Positions 8,519 to 15,617 of a stretch of 64,000 nucleotides of DNA are shown in pieces (position 1 is the first letter of the stretch; each line of letters begins with the position of its first letter). Where the stretch lies: NCBI RefSeq assembly GCF_013204845.1, contig NZ_JABMKY010000028.1, forward strand, positions 1 to 64,000, written 5' to 3'. Under the pieces are notes generated by a model. That model saw only the letters and a program-made list of their open reading frames with translations, made no database searches and had not been told where the DNA came from. The DNA comes from Paenibacillus qinlingensis. Its GTDB lineage: Bacteria > Bacillota > Bacilli > Paenibacillales > NBRC-103111. Position numbers and translations under genes: made by a program.

Positions 8519-8815
8519 TTACGCCGAAACGACTTGGCTCGAATCGACCGCTGCTTTAAGCGCGGCACGGTTGTCCCACAGGAAGGAGAGCACCTGATTA
8601 CGCTCATCAAAGAACAACTCTTCTGCGTCCTCATAATCTTTCCCAACGCCATGCACACTGAAGCGTTCGTCCTCATAACTCATTAAGGTCCATTGACCTC
8701 CACGTTTTTTATCAGCAAAAACAAGGTAAAGCTTCTTCCCTGCTGCGTCCCACTCTGCGAAGTTTGAAAAGTTGTCCAAAATCAAGCCGATATCCTGTTT
8801 ATTCTTAATTTGCAT
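8519..8815 (-). CDS. Small protein of unknown function (98 aa)
   Basis: I do not recognise a family. The protein is soluble, acidic, and rich in aromatic residues in its first half (NFSNFAEWDAAGKKLYLVF, QWTLMSYEDERF), with no signal peptide or membrane helix. AAGGAG lies seven bases before the ATG, and the gene is followed by a strong terminator, so it is very probably expressed as a single-gene unit. The pattern of short beta-strand-like segments followed by a helical C-terminus suggests a small alpha/beta domain; function is open. Confidence 0.75.
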   Translation of the reverse strand: MQIKNKQDIGLILDNFSNFAEWDAAGKKLYLVFADKKRGGQWTLMSYEDERFSVHGVGKDYEDAEELFFDERNQVLSFLWDNRAALKAAVDSSQVVSA

Positions 8816-8970
8816 GATCTTATCTCCTTTTCGCTTTTTTTAAAATCGTACCCGAGTTTCCGTGAGAAGTTTGTCACACTTTAGGGACGAAACGTAGGAA
8901 TTTTTGTCGAAGGGGATGAATGGGGCTGGGGGAATCGCTGCGGAAGGTAGCTTGGGACTACTGTGGCGCC

Positions 8971-9160
8971 ATTTAGCTGGAAAAACTACAGCTAATTTCA
9001 GCGGATTCACTGAGAATCTGTGATTAGATGTATTTCCTACAGCTAATTTTCAGCTTTTTGGCGTTGACGTGGAAAAGGCAGGAAAATAACTGTAGGAAAT
9101 CCAGTTAAACGTCCTCAGACGTGGATTTCCCACGAATTAGCTGGAGAAAGTCCAGTTATT
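8971..9160. repeat. Hairpin-rich intergenic element, family A copy 2 (~190 bp)
   Basis: The element begins ATTTAGCTGGAAAAACTACA and ends TCCAGTTATT. It contains the hairpin AACTG-TAGGAAATC-CAGTT at 9088-9106 and shares an exact 18-mer with the copy at 4138-4328. Further AGCTAATT and TTAGCTGGA units occur inside. It is non-coding, in the gap between the 98-aa gene and the nmrA-like pseudogene. Confidence 0.6.
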
Positions 9161-9249
9161 TCTCAAAGGGGGCAAAGCGTGTCATTGAGCCGCCAAAGCT
9201 CCCTTAATTCAGATTTCAGCTAGTTGGAAGCGCGGTCGATCGAGGCTAC

Positions 9250-9322
9250 TCTAGGTTGTGGTAAGTTAGTTAGGTGAGTTGGGTTGGTTAAGTTGCAGCA
9301 AGTTGGGCTGCGTAAAGTTGTT
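9250..9322. repeat. Degenerate AAGTTG/GTTAG simple-repeat tract
   Basis: A run of imperfect GTTAG, GTTGG and AAGTTG units is found 90 bp beyond the family A element. A comparable simple-repeat tract follows the third family A copy (34541-34625). No coding potential is seen. The remainder of 8816-9331 shows nothing else I can support. Confidence 0.5.
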
Positions 9323-9331
9323 AATCATTTT

Positions 9332-10145
9332 TTAAGTGGCGATAAATTGTGCAATGCTTTCTTTTAGTGAAGTGACGGGCCCTCCAATTAATTTTTCCAA
9401 ATCTGCTGAGGTAGAAGATGTATCAATCTTGCCCAAGAACCCATATATCCAGTTTTGAATCTGAGGATTCTGACGAAGGGAAACTGGCTTACTTGTAAGG
9501 TCAGACAGAGCTACCGCTTAGATCATGGAATGTCCAGTAGTGAGGAGCAGTAAGTTCGTATGTCTTATTCTCATGGCCCGATTCGCTAAGAACTGCTGCT
9601 ATTCCTAAAGCGAGATCATGGCGAGTCACGGTATTAAATTTCCAATTTCCAGGGTAAACGCTCAGCTCGCCTACAGCTATTGCAGCATCCAAACCAAGCA
9701 CTCCGACAAAATCAGTGTATAAGGCATTCCGCAGAAACGTATATGGAATTCCGGTTGTAAGAATGGCATGCTCCGTAGCCAAATATAGATGAGTTGGTGA
9801 AATCGAGCCCTTTCCAGGAAAAGCAAAGCTCGTAAATAGAAGATGCTCCACTGTCGCTTTTTTCGCCGCTTCTATGACATGGGCATGTTGGCGTAAGCGA
9901 ATCGTATCATCGGTATTAGAGCTTGAAATCAATAATAGCTTGGAGGCTCCGGCAAATGATTGATCAAGTGTTTCAGGTTTATCGTAGTCACAGAATCGCA
10001 CTTGAATGCCTTGCTTCATATATTCTTCTACTTTTTCAGGTTGGCGAACACAAGCAATGATTTGATCGGCTGAAACTTTCTTAAGGAGTTGCTTCATGAT
10101 TAAGCTCCCTAATTTACCATTAGCCCCTGTAATGACAATCGCCAT
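9332..10145 (-). pseudogene. NmrA/SDR-like NAD(P)-binding oxidoreductase, frameshifted
   Basis: The first 214 residues form a Rossmann domain (MAIVITGANGKLGSLIM, GxxGxxG-type) of the NmrA/QorB atypical short-chain dehydrogenase group. The frame stops after TFHDLSGSSV at 9501. Reading the next frame downstream gives ALSDLTSKPVSLRQNPQIQ, then NWIYGFLGKID and DLEKLIGGPVTSLKES, ending at a stop at 9332-9334. This is the expected C-terminus, so a one-base shift near 9520 splits the gene. The C-terminal part also appears about 20 residues short against the usual ~285 residues. The neighbour is a MarR regulator with two operators. The truncated protein may still bind NAD(P)H, but loss of function is likely. 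Confidence 0.8.
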
Positions 10146-10180
10146 TGGATTTTTCCCTTCTTCCTAAAGTTATAATTTAA

Positions 10181-10196
10181 GTTAAGAACTTAACTA
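10181..10196. promoter_or_regulatory. MarR-type palindromic operator 1
   Basis: AGTTAAGAACTTAACT is a perfect 7-2-7 palindrome. It lies between the marR stop (10219) and the nmrA-like start (10145), where it would control the reductase gene. It is identical in both arms to the site at 10678-10693. Confidence 0.75.
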
Positions 10197-10218
10197 AATG
10201 AATAAAACTAGGTTATTA

Positions 10219-10659
10219 TCACCGTAGTTTATTTAATAAAACAAGAAGTTGTTTCATTTCTTGTTCCTCCAACACTTTCATTTTTTCGGCAATTTTTTGA
10301 CGATTTTCAGGTAAATATTTTAACAGTAGACTCTGACCTTCGCTTGTTATTGAAATCACTGTTTTTCTACCATCCTTGGGATGACTTGCCCGACGAATTA
10401 AATCTTCATTCTCTAATGGGATAAGTAAAAGGCTAATATTCGGTTTCGTAACGCCAATTTTCTTGGCGAGCATCGAGGGTAGCATAGTTCCTCCTTCCTT
10501 CATAAGTTCAACCAAAATTCGAATTCTTGCACCATTCAAACCTTTGGATTGCCAATATTTTTCGGAGACATCAACTAAATTTGCCGTCGCTTCCACCAGT
10601 GAGAAAAAAACGCGTGTATGCATCGGTAAATCATGAACGTATTCATGCAGCTCTTTCAT
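10219..10659 (-). CDS. MarR-family transcriptional regulator
   Basis: The 146-residue winged-helix protein has the recognition region MLAKKIGVTKPNISLLLIPLEN and the beta-wing with DGRKTVISITSEG, both typical of MarR proteins. The helical ends form the dimer interface. Matching palindromes lie immediately upstream of its own start and of the following nmrA-like gene, which strongly suggests autoregulated control of both. The ligand is unknown; by neighbourhood, an electrophile or redox signal is plausible. No cysteine-based sensing site stands out. Confidence 0.88.
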   Translation of the reverse strand: MKELHEYVHDLPMHTRVFFSLVEATANLVDVSEKYWQSKGLNGARIRILVELMKEGGTMLPSMLAKKIGVTKPNISLLLIPLENEDLIRRASHPKDGRKTVISITSEGQSLLLKYLPENRQKIAEKMKVLEEQEMKQLLVLLNKLR

Positions 10660-10677
10660 ATGTCACCACCGCCATTT

Positions 10678-10693
10678 AGTTAAGCACTTAACT
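10678..10693. promoter_or_regulatory. MarR-type palindromic operator 2 (autoregulatory)
   Basis: AGTTAAGCACTTAACT has the same 7-base arms as operator 1 with a different 2-base centre. It begins 19 bp upstream of the marR start codon, where repressor binding would block transcription. Confidence 0.75.
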
Positions 10694-10783
10694 TGTTTGA
10701 TATTAAATTACTACAATTACGAGCAATTTGTCAAATTCAAATCCCCAAGGAGTTGCGTTCGAGGCAGCAGTGCCCCACAGAAA

Positions 10784-10812
10784 CCAAAAAGCGAATCCCA
10801 ATGGATTCGCTC
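10784..10812 (-). terminator. Rho-independent terminator
   Basis: On the minus strand AGCGAATCC / GGATTCGCT with a 4-base loop is followed by TTTTTGG. It lies just after the sugar isomerase gene. Confidence 0.85.
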
Positions 10813-10829
10813 TCCAAACAACACAGAAC

Positions 10830-11666
10830 CTACAGCCCCGCCGCCGCGTACACCTTGTCGAAGCCAGCTTTGGACCGCTCCACCAAGCTCTCCGGAGAAT
10901 CTGTCGGCGCTTCGGCCGTCAGGATCTCCTGCGCCACGGCGCCGGTGTAGCCAATACGCTTCAGGCCTTGCAGGAAGCCTGCCAAATCAATAACACCCTC
11001 GCCCGGATACACACGTCCGTTGTCTAGCACGTCCTCAACCGACACATCCGGTGCATCGTTGATGTGCACATGCACGATCTGATCGACGCGGAGCTTCTCG
11101 ATATCAGCGACAGTCCCACCGTTCGTGTACCAGTGGTACGAATCGAACAGCAAGCCCACGTTGCGTTCGCCAATCGCATCGATCCAATCCAGCGTTTCAT
11201 CTATTGTCCAGATGAACGGGTTCTGCCAACGTGTCCGCAGATGATGCGGACCGACGAACTCCAACCCTAGGCGGATGCCGTAGGCGCCTAGGATTTGGGC
11301 GCACGTGCGCAATCTGCGCGTCGCGAGCGCCATGAAGTGCGCTGCCCCGAGGTCCGTCGAGGGCAGCACATACGTGCAGCAGCTCGTGCAGCCGAGCGCT
11401 GCTGCCGCTTCCGCGGCTTGGGCTAGCTTCGGCAGCCCCTCGCGGAACACTTCTTCCGTGGAACGCCATTCCACGGGCAAACCGATGGAACCGACGACGA
11501 GTCCATTCTTCTCTAGTAACTCCCGTGCACCAGCAACGGTGTGAGCTTCTACAAGGCTCAAAGCGTCGATGTCGACCGCTTGGAAGCCATATTTTGCCGC
11601 TAACTCGATGAACTGCTCATTGCTCTCAATCTTGCCAAGCCCTGCTCTCGTTAATCCTCTAAGCAT
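10830..11666 (-). CDS. Sugar phosphate isomerase/epimerase (xylose isomerase-like TIM barrel)
   Basis: The 278-residue protein belongs to the AP-endonuclease-2/xylose-isomerase-like superfamily, as do IolE, IolI and hydroxypyruvate isomerase. Metal-ligand positions appear as LEFVGPHH, FDSYHWY, VHINDAP and a final QEI, around residues 135-260. GGAGGG precedes the ATG. The next gene upstream is a Gfo/Idh/MocA dehydrogenase in the same direction (gap 66 bp), a pairing typical of inositol or rare-sugar catabolism. The exact substrate cannot be read from sequence. Confidence 0.85.
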   Translation of the reverse strand: MLRGLTRAGLGKIESNEQFIELAAKYGFQAVDIDALSLVEAHTVAGARELLEKNGLVVGSIGLPVEWRSTEEVFREGLPKLAQAAEAAAALGCTSCCTYVLPSTDLGAAHFMALATRRLRTCAQILGAYGIRLGLEFVGPHHLRTRWQNPFIWTIDETLDWIDAIGERNVGLLFDSYHWYTNGGTVADIEKLRVDQIVHVHINDAPDVSVEDVLDNGRVYPGEGVIDLAGFLQGLKRIGYTGAVAQEILTAEAPTDSPESLVERSKAGFDKVYAAAGL

Positions 11667-11732
11667 CGGATAATCCCTCCAAATGGTTTCTGCTATCGTT
11701 TTTTTCTAGTCTGTTCATCGTTCTATCCGCAA

Positions 11733-12806
11733 CTAATCCCAGTTCAACTTCACTTCACTGCCCGTACGCGAAGACTCATAAATCGCATCAAGAATCAAAT
11801 TGTTCGTATAACCGGAAAGTGCCGATGTGATCGGCTGTTTGCCTTCACGAATACAATCTAGGAAATGTAGGCTAAGACGTAGGCGCTCGCCTTCATCATT
11901 CTCAGGCTTTTTCAATTCAGTCTCGATCGGACGGTTGAATTTCTCTGTCAGCAATTTCCCCGTAGGTCCCTTGTAACTAGCTCCGCCATCCGATCCCATC
12001 AGATGCACGAAAGGCGTGTTGTCCGTGTCCATGTGAACGGCCCAGCTCACTTCAAGCGTCAGCGTGCTGCCATCTTCCATACGAATCAACGCAGTCGCCA
12101 AATCCTCTACATCATACGTACCATTCCAATTCGGCTTGCCCCATGTGCCAATCCCTTTGCGGCGCGGTCCGAATTCTGCATACGTTGCACCAACAACAGA
12201 AACTGGTTTCGGATTCCCCATCAAATAAAGGGCAAGATCCAGCATATGAACGCCGATATCGATCAATGGACCGCCACCGGACTCATCCATTTTCGTGAAC
12301 CAAGTTCCCCATCCTGGGATACCTTTGCGACGGAACCAGCCTGTTTTGGCTGTATAAATTTTACCTAGCTCGCCCGCTTCAACCTGCTCTTTGATTTGGA
12401 TAGGAACGGATTCCCAGCGCATTTGGTGACCAATCATCACGATCGTATTCGCCGCTTTGCTTGCTTCATATATTTGTTTCGCCGCTTCGGCGTTAATGCC
12501 CATTGGCTTCTCGATAAGTACATGTTTGCCCGCTTCAATCGCTTGTACAGCAAGGGAAGCATGGTATTGATTCGGCACCCCAATAATAACAGCGTCGACG
12601 TTCGCGCTTTGAATCAGTTCTTCCGGTGTGGCAGCCACATGAGCAATGCCATGCTCTTGCGCTCTCGCTGTAGCTAAAGGCAAGTACGCATCCGTAATCG
12701 CCGTAATTTCACAGAGTTCTGCCAGCTTTGAAAACTCCCGAATATGAACCCCGCCAATATTGCCTGCACCAATAATACCAATTCTAATTTTGTTAACGCT
12801 TTCCAC
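11733..12806 (-). CDS. Gfo/Idh/MocA-family NAD(P)-dependent oxidoreductase
   Basis: The N-terminal Rossmann motif GIIGAGNIGGVHIREF and the EKPMGINAEAA motif (EKP, with the catalytic-region lysine) identify the family of inositol and sugar dehydrogenases. The C-terminal domain is the usual alpha/beta substrate domain, with DIGVHMLDLALYLMG. The start is GTG 12806, preceded by GAGGAGG at eight bases, and the length of 358 is standard. It is first gene of a two-gene operon with the isomerase at 10830-11666. The operon is divergent from the AraC regulator at 12929, which probably controls it. Confidence 0.9.
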   Translation of the reverse strand: MESVNKIRIGIIGAGNIGGVHIREFSKLAELCEITAITDAYLPLATARAQEHGIAHVAATPEELIQSANVDAVIIGVPNQYHASLAVQAIEAGKHVLIEKPMGINAEAAKQIYEASKAANTIVMIGHQMRWESVPIQIKEQVEAGELGKIYTAKTGWFRRKGIPGWGTWFTKMDESGGGPLIDIGVHMLDLALYLMGNPKPVSVVGATYAEFGPRRKGIGTWGKPNWNGTYDVEDLATALIRMEDGSTLTLEVSWAVHMDTDNTPFVHLMGSDGGASYKGPTGKLLTEKFNRPIETELKKPENDEGERLRLSLHFLDCIREGKQPITSALSGYTNNLILDAIYESSRTGSEVKLNWD

Positions 12807-12928
12807 GATTCGTTCCTCCTCATAAGTACACGCTGTTGACTCTGCTTTTATGATAAAATAAGATCACTAAGAAGTCGTACCGTATATTCGGAAAACGTCC
12901 CATTTTTTCGAAGGAGCCCTGACCGATC

Positions 12929-13819
12929 ATGACGTATTTTCCAGATTATCTGAAAACATACCCCAATATGCACTCCCCCTTCCCGTTCCACCTAAGTAGA
13001 AATACATTAGAGCACGGTTTTCGCGCGCACCGTCATGATTACCTTGAGTTCTCTTATGTGGTAGAAGGACATGGCGCAGAATCGATAAATGATGTGAAAC
13101 ATACGATGGCACCTGGCACGTTCACCTTTGTGCTGCCCTATCAGGTGCATGAGATTTTTACGAACCCGGGTCAAAAGCTAGTTCTCTTCAACGGCATGTT
13201 CAGTATGGATCTGCTCATGGAACCAGGCAACGATCAAGGCCTCTCTGATCTGTTTAATGATGCGAATGGATTGCCAGCTTATGTACAGTTCGAAGGGGCT
13301 GAGCAAGAGATGATGTCAGCTCTCATCGAAGAGATGGTGAAAGAGTATCACGGTGACGAGCGGTACAGGCAGACCCTGCTGAAGGCCAAATTGAAGGAAA
13401 TACTAATCCGCTTCGATCGGCATCGATTCCAGCACGCAGGCCGAGAGGAAGAAGCTGCAACATTGGCCAAATCCACCTCAAGATCCAGCCACGCCGTGTG
13501 GCCGATTATTCATTATATCCATCGGAATTATCAAGAGGATTTGGCGTTATCCGATCTGGCAGCTCGCTTCACGATGAGCGTGTCACGCATCAGCGAAGTG
13601 ATTAAGCAAACGACAGGCCAAACCTTCGTCCACTTCCTGCACGATCTGCGCTTGCGTCATGCCTGCAGCCTGCTGGTCTCCACCGACATGAGTGTCACGG
13701 AGATCGCCTTGGAAGTTGGCTATGGCTCGTACAAAACCTTTTCGCGGATATTCCGAGAGAGTAAGGGAATTGTGCCGAAGGAGTACAGGCGGGTTGAGCA
13801 TGGTCGTGCAGTAACGTAA
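12929..13819 (+). CDS. AraC-family regulator with cupin sensor domain
   Basis: The N-terminal cupin half (HRHDYLEFSYVVEGHGAESI, TFVLPYQVHEIF) is followed by a C-terminal double HTH (QEDLALSDLAARFTMSVSRISEV and VTEIALEVGYGSYKTFSRIFRESKGIVPKEYR). 296 residues is the norm for sugar-sensing AraC regulators. It is transcribed away from the Gfo/Idh-isomerase operon, with a 122-bp divergent region as likely control site. AAGGAG lies 12 bases before the ATG, which is slightly long. Confidence 0.9.
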   Translation: MTYFPDYLKTYPNMHSPFPFHLSRNTLEHGFRAHRHDYLEFSYVVEGHGAESINDVKHTMAPGTFTFVLPYQVHEIFTNPGQKLVLFNGMFSMDLLMEPGNDQGLSDLFNDANGLPAYVQFEGAEQEMMSALIEEMVKEYHGDERYRQTLLKAKLKEILIRFDRHRFQHAGREEEAATLAKSTSRSSHAVWPIIHYIHRNYQEDLALSDLAARFTMSVSRISEVIKQTTGQTFVHFLHDLRLRHACSLLVSTDMSVTEIALEVGYGSYKTFSRIFRESKGIVPKEYRRVEHGRAVT

Positions 13820-13882
13820 ACTGGACTGGCATGATACAACCAAAGCTATTGTCCTGATTCTTCCTTTTACTGCGTACTTAGA

Positions 13883-13907
13883 AAGCTGCCATGAGGCAGC
13901 TTTTTTG
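13883..13907 (+). terminator. Rho-independent terminator
   Basis: AAGCTGCC / GGCAGCTT with loop ATGA and a T6 tail lies 64 bp after the AraC stop. Confidence 0.9.
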
Positions 13908-13948
13908 CCGTTCAACTGAACTGCGCTGCCCTCCCACTACATCTTTAT

Positions 13949-14089
13949 ATGTACTATCTTCCACTAGCGGTCTTACTGACCTCCATCATTTTCAAACAAT
14001 TTAACGCATGCATTACTATGCTCGCTGCCATCCTGACTGTGGGCTATTTGTATGATCTATGGAATAATATGCAATTCGGAATTTTCTAA
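13949..14089 (+). CDS. Possible small membrane protein (46 aa)
   Basis: A 46-codon frame begins MYYLPLAVLLTSIIFK and ends LWNNMQFGIF. It encodes two hydrophobic stretches separated by QFNACIT, consistent with one or two membrane helices. No clear ribosome site precedes the ATG, and no in-frame alternative start is visible upstream. It lies in a 435-bp gap that otherwise holds two terminators. The amino-acid composition is protein-like, but expression is unproven and the reading could be chance. Confidence 0.3.
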   Translation: MYYLPLAVLLTSIIFKQFNACITMLAAILTVGYLYDLWNNMQFGIF

Positions 14090-14103
14090 ATCCGTACATC
14101 AAC

Positions 14104-14138
14104 AAAAAAAATGACCCACAGCAACGGGCCGCAGGTCT
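14104..14138 (-). terminator. Rho-independent terminator after trpB
   Basis: On the minus strand a stem GACCTGCGGC / GCTGTGGGTC (three wobble pairs, 5-base loop) is followed by ATTTTTTTT. A second dyad CCTGAAAT/ATTTCAGG at about 14201-14220 lies closer to trpB but has no T run. Confidence 0.7.
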
Positions 14139-14255
14139 CAAGTTATCTATATTTAAAAAGGGGGTCGAAATTTAGTATAGGCTTGTTACCTTAAATTTAC
14201 CTGAAATTCAGATTTCAGGTTTGTTACATTTACATGACGGCTTGTTGCTGATCGT

Positions 14256-15419
14256 TTATTTCTTAAGCATTTGGAACACTTGTTCGACATCCTTGTCTCC
14301 GCGACCAGAGAGGTTGATGATGATGATTTGATCCTTACTCATCGTTGGAGCAAGCTTCTTCGCATAAGCGACAGCATGTGCGCTCTCAAGCGCAGGGATG
14401 ATCCCTTCCGTGCGAGACAGCTCCTGAAATGCCGCTAAAACTTCATCATTGCTGACTGTCGCATATTCCGCTCTCTCCGTTACTTTCAAATGGCTATGTT
14501 CCGGCCCTATGCCTGGATAATCGAGACCGGCTGCAATCGAATAGGTCTTGCGTGGGTTGCCTTCCTCGTCCAGCAGCACCAGGCACTTGAAGCCGTGAAT
14601 GACGCTCGGAACACCTTCAGTCAACGTAGGCGCTTGATCCGGCTCAACTCCGATCAATCGAACCGATGGTTCGTCTAGATAGTGGGCAAACGCGCCGATC
14701 GCGTTGCTTCCTCCCCCTACGCAAGCGATAACCGCATCTGGCAGGCGACCCTCCTTCTCGAGAATCTGACGCTTGGATTCCTCGCTGATGATCGATTGGA
14801 AATGTTTAACCATCGACGGGAACGGATGTGGACCGACCGCAGAACCAAGCAAGTAGAACGTGTTCTTGTAATTCTGAACAAGATCTCCCAAAGCTTCGTC
14901 AACGGCATCCTTCAGGCGACCCTGTCCTTTATGAACTGGAACAACGGTAGCACCAAGCAGCTCCATCCGGAAAACATTCAGGGATTGACGGCGCGTATCT
15001 TCGGCGCCCATATAGATGATACATTCCATGTCGAACATGGCGCAGGCTGTCGCCGTTGCGACACCATGCTGTCCCGCTCCAGTCTCGGCGATAATCCGCT
15101 TAGCGCCCATCCGCTTGGCGAGCAGAATTTGACCGATTACGTTATTAATTTTGTGCGCACCTGTGTGGTTCAGATCCTCACGCTTTAGATATACTTTCGC
15201 ACCGCCCCAAGTCTCCGACAACCTCTTCACATAGGTCAGTGGATTCTCGCGACCCACATATTCACGTAAATAATAACTATATTCTTCATTAAATTCCGCA
15301 TCATCTTTATACTTATAGAATTGCTCACTCAGATAATTTAGCACTTCCTGTAATTCTGGCGGCACGAAGCTGCCTCCGAACTCCCCAAAATACCCTTCCT
15401 GCAATTGTTCCTGACTCAT
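14256..15419 (-). CDS. trpB: Tryptophan synthase beta chain
   Basis: The enzyme condenses indole with serine to give tryptophan, using PLP. The PLP lysine is in HTGAHKINN (K90), the phosphate-binding loop is GGGSNAIG, and the N-terminus YFGEFGGSFVPPEL is the classic TrpB1 type, 387 residues. ATG 15419 with GGAGG eight bases upstream is preferred over 15443. It stands alone: neither trpA nor any other trp gene is adjacent, so it is either a second copy beside a complete trp operon or a relocated one. No T-box or leader-peptide structure was seen in the ~200-bp upstream region. Confidence 0.95.
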   Translation of the reverse strand: MSQEQLQEGYFGEFGGSFVPPELQEVLNYLSEQFYKYKDDAEFNEEYSYYLREYVGRENPLTYVKRLSETWGGAKVYLKREDLNHTGAHKINNVIGQILLAKRMGAKRIIAETGAGQHGVATATACAMFDMECIIYMGAEDTRRQSLNVFRMELLGATVVPVHKGQGRLKDAVDEALGDLVQNYKNTFYLLGSAVGPHPFPSMVKHFQSIISEESKRQILEKEGRLPDAVIACVGGGSNAIGAFAHYLDEPSVRLIGVEPDQAPTLTEGVPSVIHGFKCLVLLDEEGNPRKTYSIAAGLDYPGIGPEHSHLKVTERAEYATVSNDEVLAAFQELSRTEGIIPALESAHAVAYAKKLAPTMSKDQIIIINLSGRGDKDVEQVFQMLKK

Positions 15420-15552
15420 ACTGTAAGCGCCTCCAATATACATAGTAATAGTCTGTGTCTGTCCGACCTAGTTTCCATCGTACCATAAATAGCCAGTTTG
15501 TGGTGTTGCACATTTTACAACTTCAAGAAGTAGTCCGTCAGCACATAGACAA

Positions 15553-15575
15553 AGAAGAGGCCCTAAGGCCTCTCA
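15553..15575 (-). terminator. Rho-independent terminator
   Basis: AGAGGCC / GGCCTCT with a short loop is followed on the minus strand by TCTTTGTC. It lies 43 bp after the S9 peptidase stop. The tail is only moderately T-rich. Confidence 0.6.
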
Positions 15576-15617
15576 TTCATTCAAGGCTCCCCTACTAGGA
15601 CAGCCCTCAATATAATT

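Noticed and set aside
10693..11027. Several plus-strand frames opposite the sugar isomerase gene
   Set aside because: They overlap a well-supported gene in GC-rich codons and show repetitive, non-protein-like composition with no ribosome sites.
15420..15617. T-box or trp leader before trpB
   Set aside because: No T-box consensus, no antiterminator pair and no Trp-rich leader peptide are visible; the only hairpin (15553-15575) belongs to the upstream gene end.
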